Both the position numbers and the translations under genes were made by a program. Source: Halisarca cf. caerulea (lineage: Eukaryota > Porifera > Demospongiae > Chondrillida > Halisarcidae). From it: a stretch of 64,000 nucleotides of DNA. The notes under the pieces are model-generated. The model saw nothing but the letters and a program-made list of their open reading frames with translations. It had not been told where the DNA came from and did not search any database. Shown here piece by piece: positions 31,312 to 42,135 of the stretch (positions are counted from its first letter, which is position 1; the number at the start of each line of letters is the position of its first letter). The DNA lies in assembly GCA_963170055.1 (NCBI GenBank), contig CAUJGJ010000264.1, forward strand, positions 243,701 through 307,700, read 5' to 3'.

Positions 31312-32158
31312 CACACTGGTATCATACACACTGGTGTCGCAGCACACACTGGTGTCACAGCACACACTGGTATCACAGCACACACTGGTATCATGCACAC
31401 ACTGGTGTCACAGCACACACTGGTGTCACAGCACACACTGGTGTCACAGTACACACTGGTGTCACAGCACACACTGGTGTCACAGTACACACTGGTGTCA
31501 CAGCACACACTGGTGTCACAGCACACACTGGTGTCACAGTACACACTGGTATCATGCACACTGGTATCACAGCACACACTGGTGTCACAGCACACACTGG
31601 TGTCACAGTACACACTGGTGTCACAGCACACACTGGTGTCACAGCACATACTGGTGTCACAGTACACACTGCATGGTGTCACAGCACACACTGGTGTCAC
31701 AGTACACACTGGTGTCACAGCATGCACACACTGGTGTCACAGCACACACTGGTGTCACAGTACACACTGCATGGTGTCACAGCACACACTGGTGTCACAG
31801 TACACACTGGTGTCACAGTACACACTGGTGTCACAGTACTCACTGGTGTCACAGTACACACTGGTGTCACAGTACACACTGGTGTCACAGCACACACTGG
31901 TGTCACAGCACACACTGGTGTCACAGCACACACTGGTGTCACAGTACACACTGGTGTCACAGCACACACTGGTGTCACAGCACACACTGGTGTCACAGCA
32001 CACACTGGTGTCGCAGCACACACTGGTGTCGCAGCACACACTGGTGTCGCAGCACACACTGGTGTCGCAGCACACACTGGTGTCGCAGCACACACTGGTG
32101 TCGCAGCACACACTGGTGTCGCAGTACACACTGGTGTGTCACAGTACACACTACATGG
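31312..32158. repeat. 18-bp minisatellite
   Basis: About 46 copies of CACACTGGTGTCACAGCA. A run of seven GTGTCGCAG variants at 32010-32125 marks a local expansion. 3' side of A6. Confidence 0.96.
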
Positions 32159-32248
32159 TATATTGACTACAAGAACCAGCTGGAACGCAATAAATGTAAA
32201 TCTATATAACAGATAGATAGTATAAAAACAGATTTTACAGTATAAAAA

Positions 32249-32251
<3 letters not shown>

Positions 32252-32283
<32 letters not shown>
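32252..32283. repeat. Short (CA)n tract 3' of A6
   Basis: A 32-bp tract followed by AGAGTCATATC, as at A5 but much shorter. Confidence 0.9.
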
Positions 32284-32287
<4 letters not shown>

Positions 32288-32311
32288 CATATCTAAAACA
32301 ATAAAACTTTT

Positions 32312-33540
32312 TCACAAGTAAACAGGTTCAAACTTGTCTACTCTAAAGAACAAACAGTCGTTCTTAAGATACTGACATTTCTTGTCAGAGTTGTAGTTGA
32401 GGTCTTTGTTAGGGATGAGCTTTGGATATCCCCAACCACCACTATTCCTCTCCCCTGTTGTAACACGTCCACTGGTATCTTCTGTAATATTATTCTCAGG
32501 TGACCACGGTTCTCTGGTGAAATGGTTCTTGTCTTCCAGTTGATTCAGCAAGCTGATGACAATACGTCCTTTAAAGGGAAACTTCAGATTGTCATCGTTA
32601 TCTCCCTTCATGAGGTAGATGTAGATTGATACATGAGTACCTTTGGCATTACTATCACCATTTGGGTAGACCCTCAGACACATCTTGTATCCTCCGAAGT
32701 GAGAGTAAACAGAAGTGCTAAACCACCATTCATCGTCCCTCTTCTTCTTCTCAAATCCTTCCAATTTGACAACCCATGGAGGACGAGGGTAACAGGTTGG
32801 AGTGTTCTGAAGCCAGGGACGGAAGGAGAGGGGAAGAGAAGCAACATCAGGTCTGATGTATGTTGAGGACTGGAACAATGTCCCAAGAGATTGGAATAGT
32901 GCTATCTGCGACTCCATTGACTTTTCCAAGTGGAAGCTGGTGTCAGAGAAGTGACTCTCCTTTTCTTTCCTCCTAACAGCTGTGTCACATCCAAACATTC
33001 TGTACTTACACAAAATGTATTCTTCAGGACATTGTGTACTGAGGTGGCTCTCCATGTTCTTCCTCTTTCTCTTTCGTCTCAACCCACATCCAGCGGGACA
33101 GGGGAGGGGGAAGTCCTCACAATTAGTATAGTGTGTTGTAGTCACATCCTTGTACACTCCCCTGTGGTCACAATGTGGACACTTGTAGCTTCTGTTTGGG
33201 CAACGATATCGAGAATGTTTCTGAAGTTGTGTGTACTCCATCTTCTCGGCCCCGCATCCATTGGGGCAATCAAGCTTCTGGTGTTGGCAGGTCTTCTGTA
33301 AATGTTCTTCAGCATCTCCCAATTCTCCCTGCCACTCACAACCTTCAGATGAATTAGGACACTTCACTTTGAAGGCCTTTAGCACTTTAGTAACTCCGAC
33401 CTCTGGCGATATGTCCGAGACCTCCTTTCGACAAGTTGGGCATGTTTGCTGTCTATCTTTGACACACTTGCTGCAGAAGAAGTGCTTACAACTGGTTACA
33501 ACTGGTTCAAAGAGAAGCTCGAGGCATACAGCACACTTTA
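32312..33540 (-). pseudogene. TRAF-like A6, 5' end replaced
   Basis: Open from LKCAVCLELLFEP through RING, zinc fingers and MATH to TGA, very close to A5. Homology stops abruptly at about 33540. The N-terminal 28 codons, start codon and promoter flank of paralogues are absent. The sequence before it has a TAG nine codons into the unrelated part and only a TTG codon as a nominal start. The first in-frame ATG lies after the RING. A codon insertion (CGAEKME for CGEKME) is also present. Unless an upstream exon is spliced on (no AG acceptor is visible at the junction), this is a 5'-truncated pseudogene. Confidence 0.8.
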
Positions 33541-34080
33541 GAGTAATGCAACATAATTCGGTCACATCAGAATTCGGGCACCCATTTCTCCACAACCGCT
33601 AGGCGCAAGTCAATGAATCTGGTACCAGAAGATTCCTCTTCAAAAACTATATTTGCTGACGAGACAAGACTTGCACACGACGAAGTACGGCTGGGCTCTC
33701 GTCCATTTTAGACAGTGACCGAATACTTCACTATTCGGTCATTTTCAACATAATTCAGACACTAGCTCGCAATTTTTTTCTTCGGCAAAGAAACCAGCTA
33801 GAAAACGTACAGATGTTAGGTACATATTTAGGTCCTAGCATACTCAAGTTTTGAGCAAAAGCGCTTTTCATCCGCTGAGAACACAGCGGGTGTTTCCATC
33901 CTCCTGAACAACAACAAAATTCGGTCACGCACGAAGACATTAGAATTGGGGAAAACCGCTCTAACTCTGCACAGAGTGCTGTAGCAGCCGTGAAATATTG
34001 GAAAACTATTTGTACATCCTTAAGGCAAAACATACTGCACTTTGGAGGGAAATGGTTATTCCTTGTCTGAGTTATGCTTC
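33541..34080. other. Unclassified insertion at the A6 breakpoint
   Basis: Contains repeated ATTCGGTCAC-type motifs (33556, 33715, 33735, 33919) in both orientations. Probably mobile-element DNA that broke A6. Family not recognised. Confidence 0.4.
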
Positions 34081-34089
34081 GATGATTGT

Positions 34090-34156
34090 CATGTTCACTG
34101 CCAATTGCCTAACATTCATTGCATAGACTAATTTTAGGCAATTGGCAGTGAACATG
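34090..34156. repeat. 22-bp perfect hairpin
   Basis: CATGTTCACTGCCAATTGCC+TA at 34090-34111 pairs exactly with 34135-34156, with a 23-base loop. Confidence 0.9.
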
Positions 34157-34177
34157 CTGATTGTGTGCCATGTACTG

Positions 34178-34214
34178 AGTGCCAATTGCATGTTTCTCAC
34201 ATGCAATTGGCACT
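34178..34214. repeat. 16-bp perfect hairpin
   Basis: AGTGCCAATTGCATGT at 34178-34193 pairs exactly with 34199-34214, with a five-base loop. It shares TGCCAATTGC with the neighbouring hairpin. Confidence 0.9.
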
Positions 34215-34291
34215 GCATGTGAGAAACCACCCTCCTCATCTGTTATAGCAGGTCCAAGATTCTTTGAAAATCACGATCAAGTGAACAGATC

Positions 34292-34655
34292 TAGTTCTCT
34301 GGTGTGATGGTTCTTGTCTGCTATTCAGCAAGCTGACAACAATACATCCTTTAAAGGGAAACTTCAGATTGTCATCGTTATCTCCCTTCATGAGGGAGAT
34401 GAAGACTGATACATGAGTACCTTTGCCATCATCATCAAACCCCTTGCTTTTAGGACAGACAAACAGGCTAAACTTGTATCCTGCAAAATGAGTGTATAAA
34501 CAGGATTGCTGTAAGGTGCCACTCTTCATCGTTCCTCTTCTTCTCAAATCCCTCCAATTCGACAACCCATGGAAGACGAGGGTAACAGGTTGGCGTATTC
34601 TGAAGCCAGGCATGCACAGGGACGGAGAGAGGGGCAGAGAGGTTGCATTGTTCTG
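34292..34655 (-). pseudogene. TRAF-like MATH-domain scrap
   Basis: Decayed MATH region. In changing frames one reads PFKGCIVVSLLN, SLMKGDNDDNLKF, THVSVFI and PTCYPRLPWVV. Several indels. No RING or zinc-finger part is nearby and the 3' end is missing. Confidence 0.85.
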
Positions 34656-34685
34656 CTGATGTTGTACAAGTGCACAAGGTGTTGA

Positions 34686-34736
34686 CCTAGTCTAGCCTGC
34701 TAAGACCGTGGGATGGTCGTAGCAGGCCAGACTAGG
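34686..34736. mobile_element. Minimal TIR hairpin (CCTAGTCTAGCCTGCT)
   Basis: 16-bp arms with one mismatch around a 19-bp core; arms resemble the TAGTCT...GCC MITE family. It interrupts a run of GTGCACAAGGTGTTGAC repeats at 34670-34805. Confidence 0.55.
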
Positions 34737-34804
34737 TGTTGACCATACTGTAAGTGCACAAGGCGTTGACTGTACTGTAAGTGCACAAGGTGTTGACCAT
34801 ACTG

Positions 34805-35343
34805 TAATGTGTGTCCATAAACCATAGATAATAGATAACCCTAACCCTCTCTATTATCTATGTATATATAGCACTAGCTGAAAAGCTTCAAATTCAGACA
34901 TATTATACGTACGCATCCATGCAGTAGCATACAATGTCAAGTGCATGCTGAGAGCTTGCATGCACACCGGCGCTCTTTATTGCAATTTGATATATATGAC
35001 ATTGTGTAACATTTCATTCCTGCAAACAAAACACACGTACTGCCTGCTATCCATTCATGCACGACAGACATGCATTCTGTGCTTTCATTTGCTATTCAAG
35101 ATGGTACATTGTATTATTGAAACAAATCATGTGATTTTGTATGTGATGCAATAATAAAAATGTCTTCCACGTTCAAGTTACTTGTCACACACATATCCTT
35201 ATGGACACACATCATGTGAATGTCATGTGACCAACTGAAGACAGACATATAATGAGCATTGAAGTCAGGTGAGGCAAAATAAACATTCTTGTGAATATGT
35301 ATAAACTTAAAAGACACTGCACAAAGTTGTTGCATGGAGCTAG
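34805..35343. other. A7 3' flank
   Basis: 34860-34970 repeats the block seen at 24755-24870 and 31215-31320 (GCACTAGCTG, AGCATACAATGTCA), but without an 18-bp array. Otherwise nothing. Confidence 0.45.
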
Positions 35344-36690
35344 TCAACACGCAGGCTCAAATTTTTCTATTCGAAAGAAAAGGCTGTTGTTCTTGAGATA
35401 TTGATGATTACTTGCAGGGCAGAGTGTGAGGTCATCATGCATTATGAACCACAAAGATCCCCAACCGTTATTATTGTCTACTGTTGTAACATGTCCACTG
35501 ATCGACTCTGGAATGTCCAGCTCAGGTGACCACAGTTGCTGGGTGTGATGGTTCTGGTCCTTTAGTTGATTCAGCAAGCTGACAACAATATGTCCTTTAA
35601 AGGGAAACTTCAGATTGTCATCGTTGTCTCCCTTCATGAGGCAGGCATACACTGATACACAACAAGCTTCTCCTGTATCATCATCCTCACCCTCACCCTC
35701 ACCCTCATCGTCACCATCATTAAATTCATCATTTTGTGGATAGATGCAAAGACGCATCTTGTATCCTCCGAAATGAGAGTAAACGGGTTCACTGTACCAC
35801 AATTCGTGGAGTCTTTTCTCCTCAAATCCCTCCAATTTGACAACCCATGGAGGACGAGGGTAACAGGTTGGAGTATTCTGAAGCCAGGGACGGAAGGAGA
35901 GGGGGAGAGACGCAACATCAGGTCTGGTGTATTTTGAGGACTGAAATAATGTCCCAAGAGATTGAAACATAGCTATCTGTGATTCCATTGATTTCTTGAA
36001 ATGGAATGTGTCATCAGAGAAGTGACTCTCCTTTTCTCTCCTCCTAACAGCTGTGTCACAACCAAATGTTGCATACTTGCACAAAACATATTCTTCAGGA
36101 CATTCTGTACTGAGATGGCTCTCCATGTTCTTCCTCTTTCTCTTCCTTTCCTTATCTCCACACCCTGCAGGACAGAGGAGGGGGAAATCCCCACATATCG
36201 CATTGTGCGTAGTAGTTATATATTCAAACATTCCCACTTTGCCACAATGTGGACACTTGAAGCTTCTGTTGGGGCAGAGCTCTCGACAATGTTCTTCAAG
36301 GAGCTCTAGGTTCATTTTCCCACCGCATCCATTGGGACACTCCGGCTTCTTGTATTGACAGTTCTTCAAATGTTCTTCAGCATCTCCCAATTCTCCCTGC
36401 CACTCACAACCTTCGGATGAATATAGACACTTCACCTTGAAGGCCTTTAACACCCTAGCACTACCAACATCTGGTACCGTTTCTGAGACCCACTTTCGAC
36501 AAGTGGGGCAGGATTGCTTGCGGACTTTGACACATTTTTCACAGAAAAGGTGCTTACAACCGGTTACAACTGGCTCAAAGAGAATTTCAAGACAAATTGG
36601 ACACTTCAATTCTTCTAAAAGCCGAACTGGAGCGTCAAGAAACGTGAATTCTTTTCCTTTGTAGTGGTACGCCGGTAGAGAGACCGCCAT
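35344..36690 (-). CDS. TRAF-like A7 with acidic MATH insertion
   Basis: Intact 448-residue intronless protein. Start at MAVSLPAYHYKG by alignment. The frame extends 27 codons upstream with a hydrophobic leader that I reject. RING at 30-64 (CPIC...CKHLFCEKC...CPTC). Zinc fingers at about 85-215 (CLYSSEGCEWQG, CPNGCGGK, CPHCGKVGMFEY). MATH in the last 170 residues. The MATH domain carries an extra acidic loop (EFNDGDDEGEGEGEDDDTG) encoded partly by a hexanucleotide CCTCAC repeat at about 35688-35716 (plus strand). Ends YLKNNSLFFRIEKFEPAC. Most divergent subgroup A member. Confidence 0.92.
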   Translation of the reverse strand: MAVSLPAYHYKGKEFTFLDAPVRLLEELKCPICLEILFEPVVTGCKHLFCEKCVKVRKQSCPTCRKWVSETVPDVGSARVLKAFKVKCLYSSEGCEWQGELGDAEEHLKNCQYKKPECPNGCGGKMNLELLEEHCRELCPNRSFKCPHCGKVGMFEYITTTHNAICGDFPLLCPAGCGDKERKRKRKNMESHLSTECPEEYVLCKYATFGCDTAVRRREKESHFSDDTFHFKKSMESQIAMFQSLGTLFQSSKYTRPDVASLPLSFRPWLQNTPTCYPRPPWVVKLEGFEEKRLHELWYSEPVYSHFGGYKMRLCIYPQNDEFNDGDDEGEGEGEDDDTGEACCVSVYACLMKGDNDDNLKFPFKGHIVVSLLNQLKDQNHHTQQLWSPELDIPESISGHVTTVDNNNGWGSLWFIMHDDLTLCPASNHQYLKNNSLFFRIEKFEPAC

Positions 36691-36720
36691 TTCGCTCTCA
36701 TGCACGTGGACAGAATAACC

Positions 36721-36735
36721 TATGAATATCATTAT
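36721..36735 (-). promoter_or_regulatory. Dyad motif upstream of A7
   Basis: TATGA-ATA-TCATTA, 31 bp from the start codon. Confidence 0.5.
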
Positions 36736-36744
36736 AGATAGATA

Positions 36745-36921
36745 CAGTAAAATCTCGATAATTAGAACCATAATAATTAGAATATCTGGCTTAATTCAAA
36801 CATTGATGAATGTACGGTTTCTAATGTAGGGAGTACATATGTGGTTTGTTTAATTAGAACTTATGGATAATTAGAACATTTTTACCGGAAAATCAAGGTT
36901 CTAATTAAAGAGATTTCACTG
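36745..36921. mobile_element. MITE with AATTAGAAC motifs
   Basis: TA|CAGTAAAATCTCGATAATTA at the left and the inverse of CAGTGAAATCTCTTTAATTA at the right, then TA. Internal ATAATTAGAA repeats. 177 bp. Confidence 0.8.
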
Positions 36922-37043
36922 TATTATTAATTTTATGCAGGAGAACCTGTCAGCTCAATATGGCTGGTCTACCCAGGTATTATGCCATCCCTACAACAGT
37001 GTTATGGAAGCTGTGGAGTGGGGCAGTGTACAACAGCCCCTGC

Positions 37044-37159
37044 CCTAGTCTGGCGTAGCCGACCCTTTCCGCCATATTAAATAGGCGGTGACGTCAGTCA
37101 CGGCATATATTTATACTATCCATGGTCACGGCGAGCATGGGTCTGGCTACGTCAGACTA
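37044..37159. mobile_element. Small MITE, TAGTCTGGCGTAGCC type
   Basis: CCTAGTCTGGCGTAGCCGAC and GTCTGGCTACGTCAGACTAC form inverted ends. It contains a TGACGTCA octamer at 37089. Confidence 0.55.
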
Positions 37160-37165
37160 CCCCTG

Positions 37166-37660
37166 CCCCACAAAATAGTGGTTACTATATGGATACATGG
37201 AGTATCTGACCGCATTAACGAATGCAGGCTGAGAGTCATTCCATACTCTGACAATGTCCTAGAATTCAACTAAAAAGAATATTCAAGTCCCATTACACGT
37301 TGGATTATAGCTAGAGGTACAACTGTACTCCAGCACTCTGTGGGTAACAAATAATTTGTCAGAATATGAGATTGCTGGATATATTTGGGTGACTCCTCAT
37401 GCAATTTACTATGGTGCCTGAGGTACATGCAGTTACCACAACAAAGTGTACATGTATCAGGAGTTAAATTAGTTCAGTTCAATTATTTTGTGTTGCTGAT
37501 GGCTGTTTCCATTCCCCCAGGCCAGGCAAAGAGGAATCATTGCATATTATGCATGCATGGACGGTCATAGGGCTCTGCTGTGCAGGGCTTAATGTGCACA
37601 CCCCAGCCGCTGTCAGCAGCCTCCTTGACACACACAGTAGTTCTACATGAACAATTACAT
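37166..37660. other. Spacer, no recognised feature
   Basis: No exon or TIR pair recognised. Confidence 0.4.
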
Positions 37661-37666
37661 TAAAAC

Positions 37667-37850
37667 ACTCCATTCAGGACACTTTGGGACCTGAAAGGAC
37701 TGTCCGATTCTTAAAGCTAAGTGCCCTCACTTCAGGGGTATAATTAAAGGTGTAAACAATGGCAAAGAATAATGAATCATTTGGTTTCAGTCACTTGTGT
37801 CCATGTAGAGAGTGTTCACATCTCCGTGGTCTGAATTAGAGGCGTCTCAC
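37667..37850. mobile_element. Unexpanded copy of the CACTTTGGGACC MITE
   Basis: CTCCATTCAGGACACTTTGG, core GGACTGTCC...TTAAAG...CACTTCAGGGG, then TGTGTCCATGTAGAGAG and GTCTGAATTAGAGG...CTCACTGCA. One unit at each end, useful as the ancestral state for 8147 and 56796. Confidence 0.65.
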
Positions 37851-38475
37851 TGCACACATTTAGTATTCCAGACACACATTCATGGGCAGGAATTGCCTGC
37901 ATGTAAAGGTGAATGTCTGTGTGCTAACTTTGTACACATCACACATCCAGCACATGTGATCATGCGTCAGGTGAATGAGTTTGCACTCAAAGCAAACAAT
38001 GACACACTTGTCACTTCACAATTTGCATTGTCATCTAAATTCCTTCCTATTAAGACTATATTAATATTTAGAATACAATGTCATGTGTTGGTTTCTGTAT
38101 ACAGCATATACACAATATACACACAATACTAATATGCACTACATTATAATTATTATTATTATCATTATGCATAATATTATAATACTAATCTAATATTTGA
38201 CATGCATACATTTTTTAATTATATAGTAATAAAATATGATAGACTATATAACTACAGATTAATAATATGTATGTATGTGACACTGTAGCCAGTCGGCATG
38301 CATGTATGTGTACTCAAATTTGTATGTATGTACACTCATTCTGCATGCATGTGTACCCAGTTTGTGCTTTTGCATGTTGTTGTCTTAGTTATGTGTGTTG
38401 TTTATTAATGTGTATCTGTATAATCATGTTATTTTATTATTATAAAAAAATTATATGTACATGCACACAGACACA
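37851..38475. other. AT-rich spacer
   Basis: ATTATTATTATC and TATGTATGTA runs. No gene recognised. Confidence 0.4.
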
Positions 38476-38478
38476 TGT

Positions 38479-38481
<3 letters not shown>

Positions 38482-38570
<89 letters not shown>

Positions 38571-38572
38571 AC
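38482..38572. repeat. (CA)n microsatellite
   Basis: CA tract preceded by CGCGCGCA. Confidence 0.95.
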
Positions 38573-38579
38573 AAACAGA

Positions 38580-39650
38580 ATCAACATTCCAAGTCCTGAT
38601 GAACCTGTACAAATATTTGCATTCCATATTCCCAAATAAGGTCACTCTGTATACTGATAGTGCACAGACTTTGTACTGTATATGGGGTCACCAATAGGCA
38701 CAGACATTCCTGATGACATTGCTTGAAAGGTTACTCCAAAACTGAAAATTCGATATGATCCGTATTGTACCTGTGAATATGTGACAGCCATATATGTGAA
38801 AAGTGGAGCATGGATATCGGTGCCGGATAAAGTATATGTACATATTGGCCATTTGATGCTCGTGCATACATGCCAATTTTGACTTATAGGAAGCTAACTG
38901 ACATCTAACTCCCTAGGCCTTGCAGTCTATAGCTACTAAATGACAACCACAAGATCTGTTAACTGCTCATTAAATTGTGCATGCATTCCGACTGACATGC
39001 ATGCATCTTCCACATTGGTTTTCCTTTTAATTCCCTGAGCCTTAGGGTACATTTTGGAGAAACACAGCACGCAAGCTGTGTGTATACTTTTATAGCCCAA
39101 TCAACCATTGCATACATGTTCCGCAAGCTGTTCATATGTCGAGTCATGTGTTATGTGCTGGCCAAGAGCATTGGTCTTCTTGCGTGACTGCTTATCTTTT
39201 TGGCTTTATCTGTATATTATGTTTCGTTGTGTGCGTGCATGTACATGTACGGTTAAGGTTAGGGTTATAAGATATAGATAAGCATATTATAAGTACTACC
39301 ACACAGACTATACATGCTGCATGTTTGTGTATAAATTGCTCTGCACATCACGATAAGCTGGGCATAGATTGCTACAATGAATTAACACAGACAATAACTT
39401 AAGGGCAGACATAAGGAGCACAGAATAGGAAATACAGTGTGTACAGAGATTGTGTCAAACTTATGGAAATTTCAGTACAAAATTAATATACAATACATGT
39501 CATATAAAAAGTAATGAGACCTGTGATATTTAATGTTGTACAAATAAATGTAAAAAAATGAAAATAACATTCCATACCACCATAATACAGTACCTCAGTT
39601 ACATGTGTACATGCATACATGCATACATGCGTACTACAGGAATGACATGT
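38580..39650. other. GPCR1 downstream spacer
   Basis: GCATGCAT/ACATGTAC-rich spacer. No gene recognised. A GGTTAAGGTTAGGGTT stretch at 39251 is a short telomere-like scrap. Confidence 0.4.
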
Positions 39651-39654
39651 GTGA

Positions 39655-40701
39655 CTAGACAGTGTTAATGCTTGAGACAAAGGTATCCTGGGTTTTACTT
39701 CCATGTTCTATTTGCTTCAACTCCTTCTTCTTATCAGTTTTCCCACCAACACCTGGCAGTGTGTAGCCAGCCTTTCTGCACACAATGCAGAAACACATTC
39801 CAAGAAGTTCACCCATCTTCTTACGAATCGAAGGGAAGTAAATGAGAATTAAGATGGGAGTGGGGAACAGCGATAGGTGGAGGATAATGCTGGCTGTACG
39901 AAGAAGAGCTGTGTTCACTGTTGGATCGCTGTCAGATGAAGAGAATGTAGCTATCAAAACAGGCACCCCCAGTCCGATGATGGCTAGTGTGTTGCCAATG
40001 ATAAGAAAGAGAGCAAATTTCAACAGCACCTTCTTCAGTTTGACATCTTCTGTGATGAAGCTCCTCCTAAGGTGGCACATAGTCAGTATGGGCATGACTA
40101 TAGTGATTCCAAAAGGGATGAAACAGAAGAAGATCATTTCGATTCCGATGAAGACGTACGTCCCTGCTCCGTTGGTGTCAGGCCTGCAGGACACGCCGTC
40201 ATCGTACACATACTCAGCGACGGCTGGAATGAACACGATAGCCGTGAAAGCTGCTAAGAATACCCAAATGACGATAGTGGTGATTTCCAAGTAAAGTGCT
40301 TTCGTTTTCTTTGTTCCAACTCTTACAATGACGTAGGAAGTAATGGCGAACAATGCCATGAAGACAAGCCTCGCTGCTCCTCCGAACGCGATCAGGTACA
40401 CGATCAACTGACAAGGGAACAGCGCCGGCTCTTGGTAAAGGGGGAGTTTCGACAGCGTCAGAGACGTAGCTGCAACGTGATCACCGACATTTCCAGCACA
40501 AACGACCAAACACGCTATGGGTATGTTGAGGAGAACCACGCGAACAGCATTGTTGACGGTACGATCTGCTAAGATGCTGACGATAAGAAGTAAGTCCAGA
40601 ACGATTATGGGGACTAGAAGGACAAGAAGAAGGATAAACTTGTAAGCCACGTACCCAGGTCCTCTGTCCAAGAAGAGAGTCTCGTTCGTTAGGTTGTCCA
40701 T
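39655..40701 (-). CDS. Rhodopsin-class seven-transmembrane receptor 1
   Basis: Intact single-exon 348-residue membrane protein. Seven hydrophobic spans at about 20-45, 54-72, 95-127, 139-161, 181-207, 225-251 and 265-290. Two N-glycosylation sequons at the extracellular N-terminus (N3, N6). Cys97 before helix 3 and Cys172 in the second extracellular loop (DGVSC) fit the class A disulfide. The usual DRY at the end of helix 3 is replaced by TSYVIVRVG, and helix 7 has TPILILIYF in place of NPxxY. A Cys cluster (CFCIVC) after helix 7 could be palmitoylated. Ligand unknown. Probably one of the lineage-specific sponge receptors (inference). Stop is TAG. Confidence 0.88.
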   Translation of the reverse strand: MDNLTNETLFLDRGPGYVAYKFILLLVLLVPIIVLDLLLIVSILADRTVNNAVRVVLLNIPIACLVVCAGNVGDHVAATSLTLSKLPLYQEPALFPCQLIVYLIAFGGAARLVFMALFAITSYVIVRVGTKKTKALYLEITTIVIWVFLAAFTAIVFIPAVAEYVYDDGVSCRPDTNGAGTYVFIGIEMIFFCFIPFGITIVMPILTMCHLRRSFITEDVKLKKVLLKFALFLIIGNTLAIIGLGVPVLIATFSSSDSDPTVNTALLRTASIILHLSLFPTPILILIYFPSIRKKMGELLGMCFCIVCRKAGYTLPGVGGKTDKKKELKQIEHGSKTQDTFVSSINTV

Positions 40702-40873
40702 TGGTTAAAAAGTACCTAACTCAGCGTCCACTGGGTAATTCGGTCGATCACTATTCACCTCCAGTGCTGATGAGGTGTTGTAGCATCTATGGCTGGAGGA
40801 AGTCGGTATTTATCTCAGTATAACTGCACACACACGCGTCCTGCTTCATATGGCTTCGGACAGTTCATGGGAA

Positions 40874-40881
40874 TGACGTCA
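40874..40881. promoter_or_regulatory. CRE octamer upstream of GPCR1
   Basis: TGACGTCA within the larger near-palindrome GGGAATGACGTCATTTCCC, 173 bp before the receptor start. Absent from the same place at GPCR2. Confidence 0.35.
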
Positions 40882-41021
40882 TTTCCCCATGACCTCGTTT
40901 TCAGGCTGTGGCTAGAAATTATTCGGTAAATTCAAATTCGTGTGTACCTTGCATTGCCTTGTAATCTTGAACCATCAACAATTAAGGAATTCATTTAAGT
41001 CAAAGAACCCACACATGTACT

Positions 41022-41096
41022 AGTCTGCCATAGCTCAGACTTGGGTCTCGCTCGGCCATTTTCAAGGAGTGTCTGGCTATGCGAGACTACACATGC
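41022..41096. mobile_element. Short TAGTCT..CAGAC TIR element
   Basis: CTAGTCTGCCATAGCTCAGA and GTCTGGCTATGCGAGACTAC are imperfect inverted ends. Confidence 0.5.
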
Positions 41097-41287
41097 ATAC
41101 AGTAACAAGATAGAACTGCAGCATGCAGCTTACCTTCCACCACCACAGTTTAATTCTCACGATGCAGCATGTATATGTACGTACATAGAGTAGACTTGAC
41201 AATGGGCTTCGGATAGCAAGTGGTACTTCAGAGCACACAGGAAGGCAAACTACAGAGAAGCAAGACAAATAATATGTGTATAGATTG

Positions 41288-41520
<233 letters not shown>

Positions 41521-41594
41521 CACATACATAGCATAATGATTTAGAAGTGCTTTAGTGCTGTAAATTGAACAAATTTAGGCCATCCAATCAAGTA

Positions 41595-41768
41595 CAGAGG
41601 AAACTCTCATAACAAACTCCCCTATAGCAAATACCTCTCTATAACAGACTGCTTTTGTGGGACCAGATGGATTACTATGCGTGTAAAATGACCTCTGAAT
41701 AGTGGAAACCTCTAACAGACTGATTCTCAGTTTGTAAAGTGTCTGTTATAGACAGGTTAATTCCACTG
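41595..41768. mobile_element. MITE, AACAAACTCCCCTAT family
   Basis: Same family as 53699-53873: shared AACAAACTCCCCTATAG, CTCTCTATAACAGACTGCTT and GATGACCTCTGAATAG, with inverted ends. Confidence 0.75.
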
Positions 41769-41847
41769 TGTTAATTGGAATAAGAGTTTAGTGGAACTTC
41801 CGATAGTGGACTCTCCCGAATAAGGACACAATACAATAAACCTAGGG

Positions 41848-41870
41848 CCCTAACCCTAACCCTAACCCAG
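41848..41870. repeat. Interstitial telomere-like repeat
   Basis: Three CCCTAA units in a row, a short internal scrap, not a chromosome end. Confidence 0.7.
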
Positions 41871-42135
41871 ATATTAATTTTATTCATACCTTCACTTGGT
41901 AAAAGCTTTGTGATTCATGTCTAAAGGAAATTAACCTTTCAGTAATATTAGCTTTTGTGAGTAATTAAAAATAATGGATTTCTTGCCCCTTGAATAATAC
42001 CCTTGCACTAAATATGTAAGGAACTTTAGCACACAAAACCCATGCAGTCAGTAGGTGTGGATGGAATGGGCGGGTCCTCTGAAATGCATGCATATATCAA
42101 CACTATCAGTCTATAGTGTAACAGTTATACATGCA

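Noticed and set aside
36691..36771. 27-residue hydrophobic leader on A7 as a signal peptide
   Set aside because: The nominal start is upstream of the conserved MAVSLP start, runs through the dyad motif and MITE edge, and no paralogue has it. The protein family is cytosolic.
39842..40294. Plus-strand open frames opposite both receptors
   Set aside because: Shadow frames antisense to the receptors, without family resemblance. They are conserved only because the receptors are.
41848..41870. Telomere or chromosome end
   Set aside because: Only three CCCTAA units with ordinary sequence on both sides.
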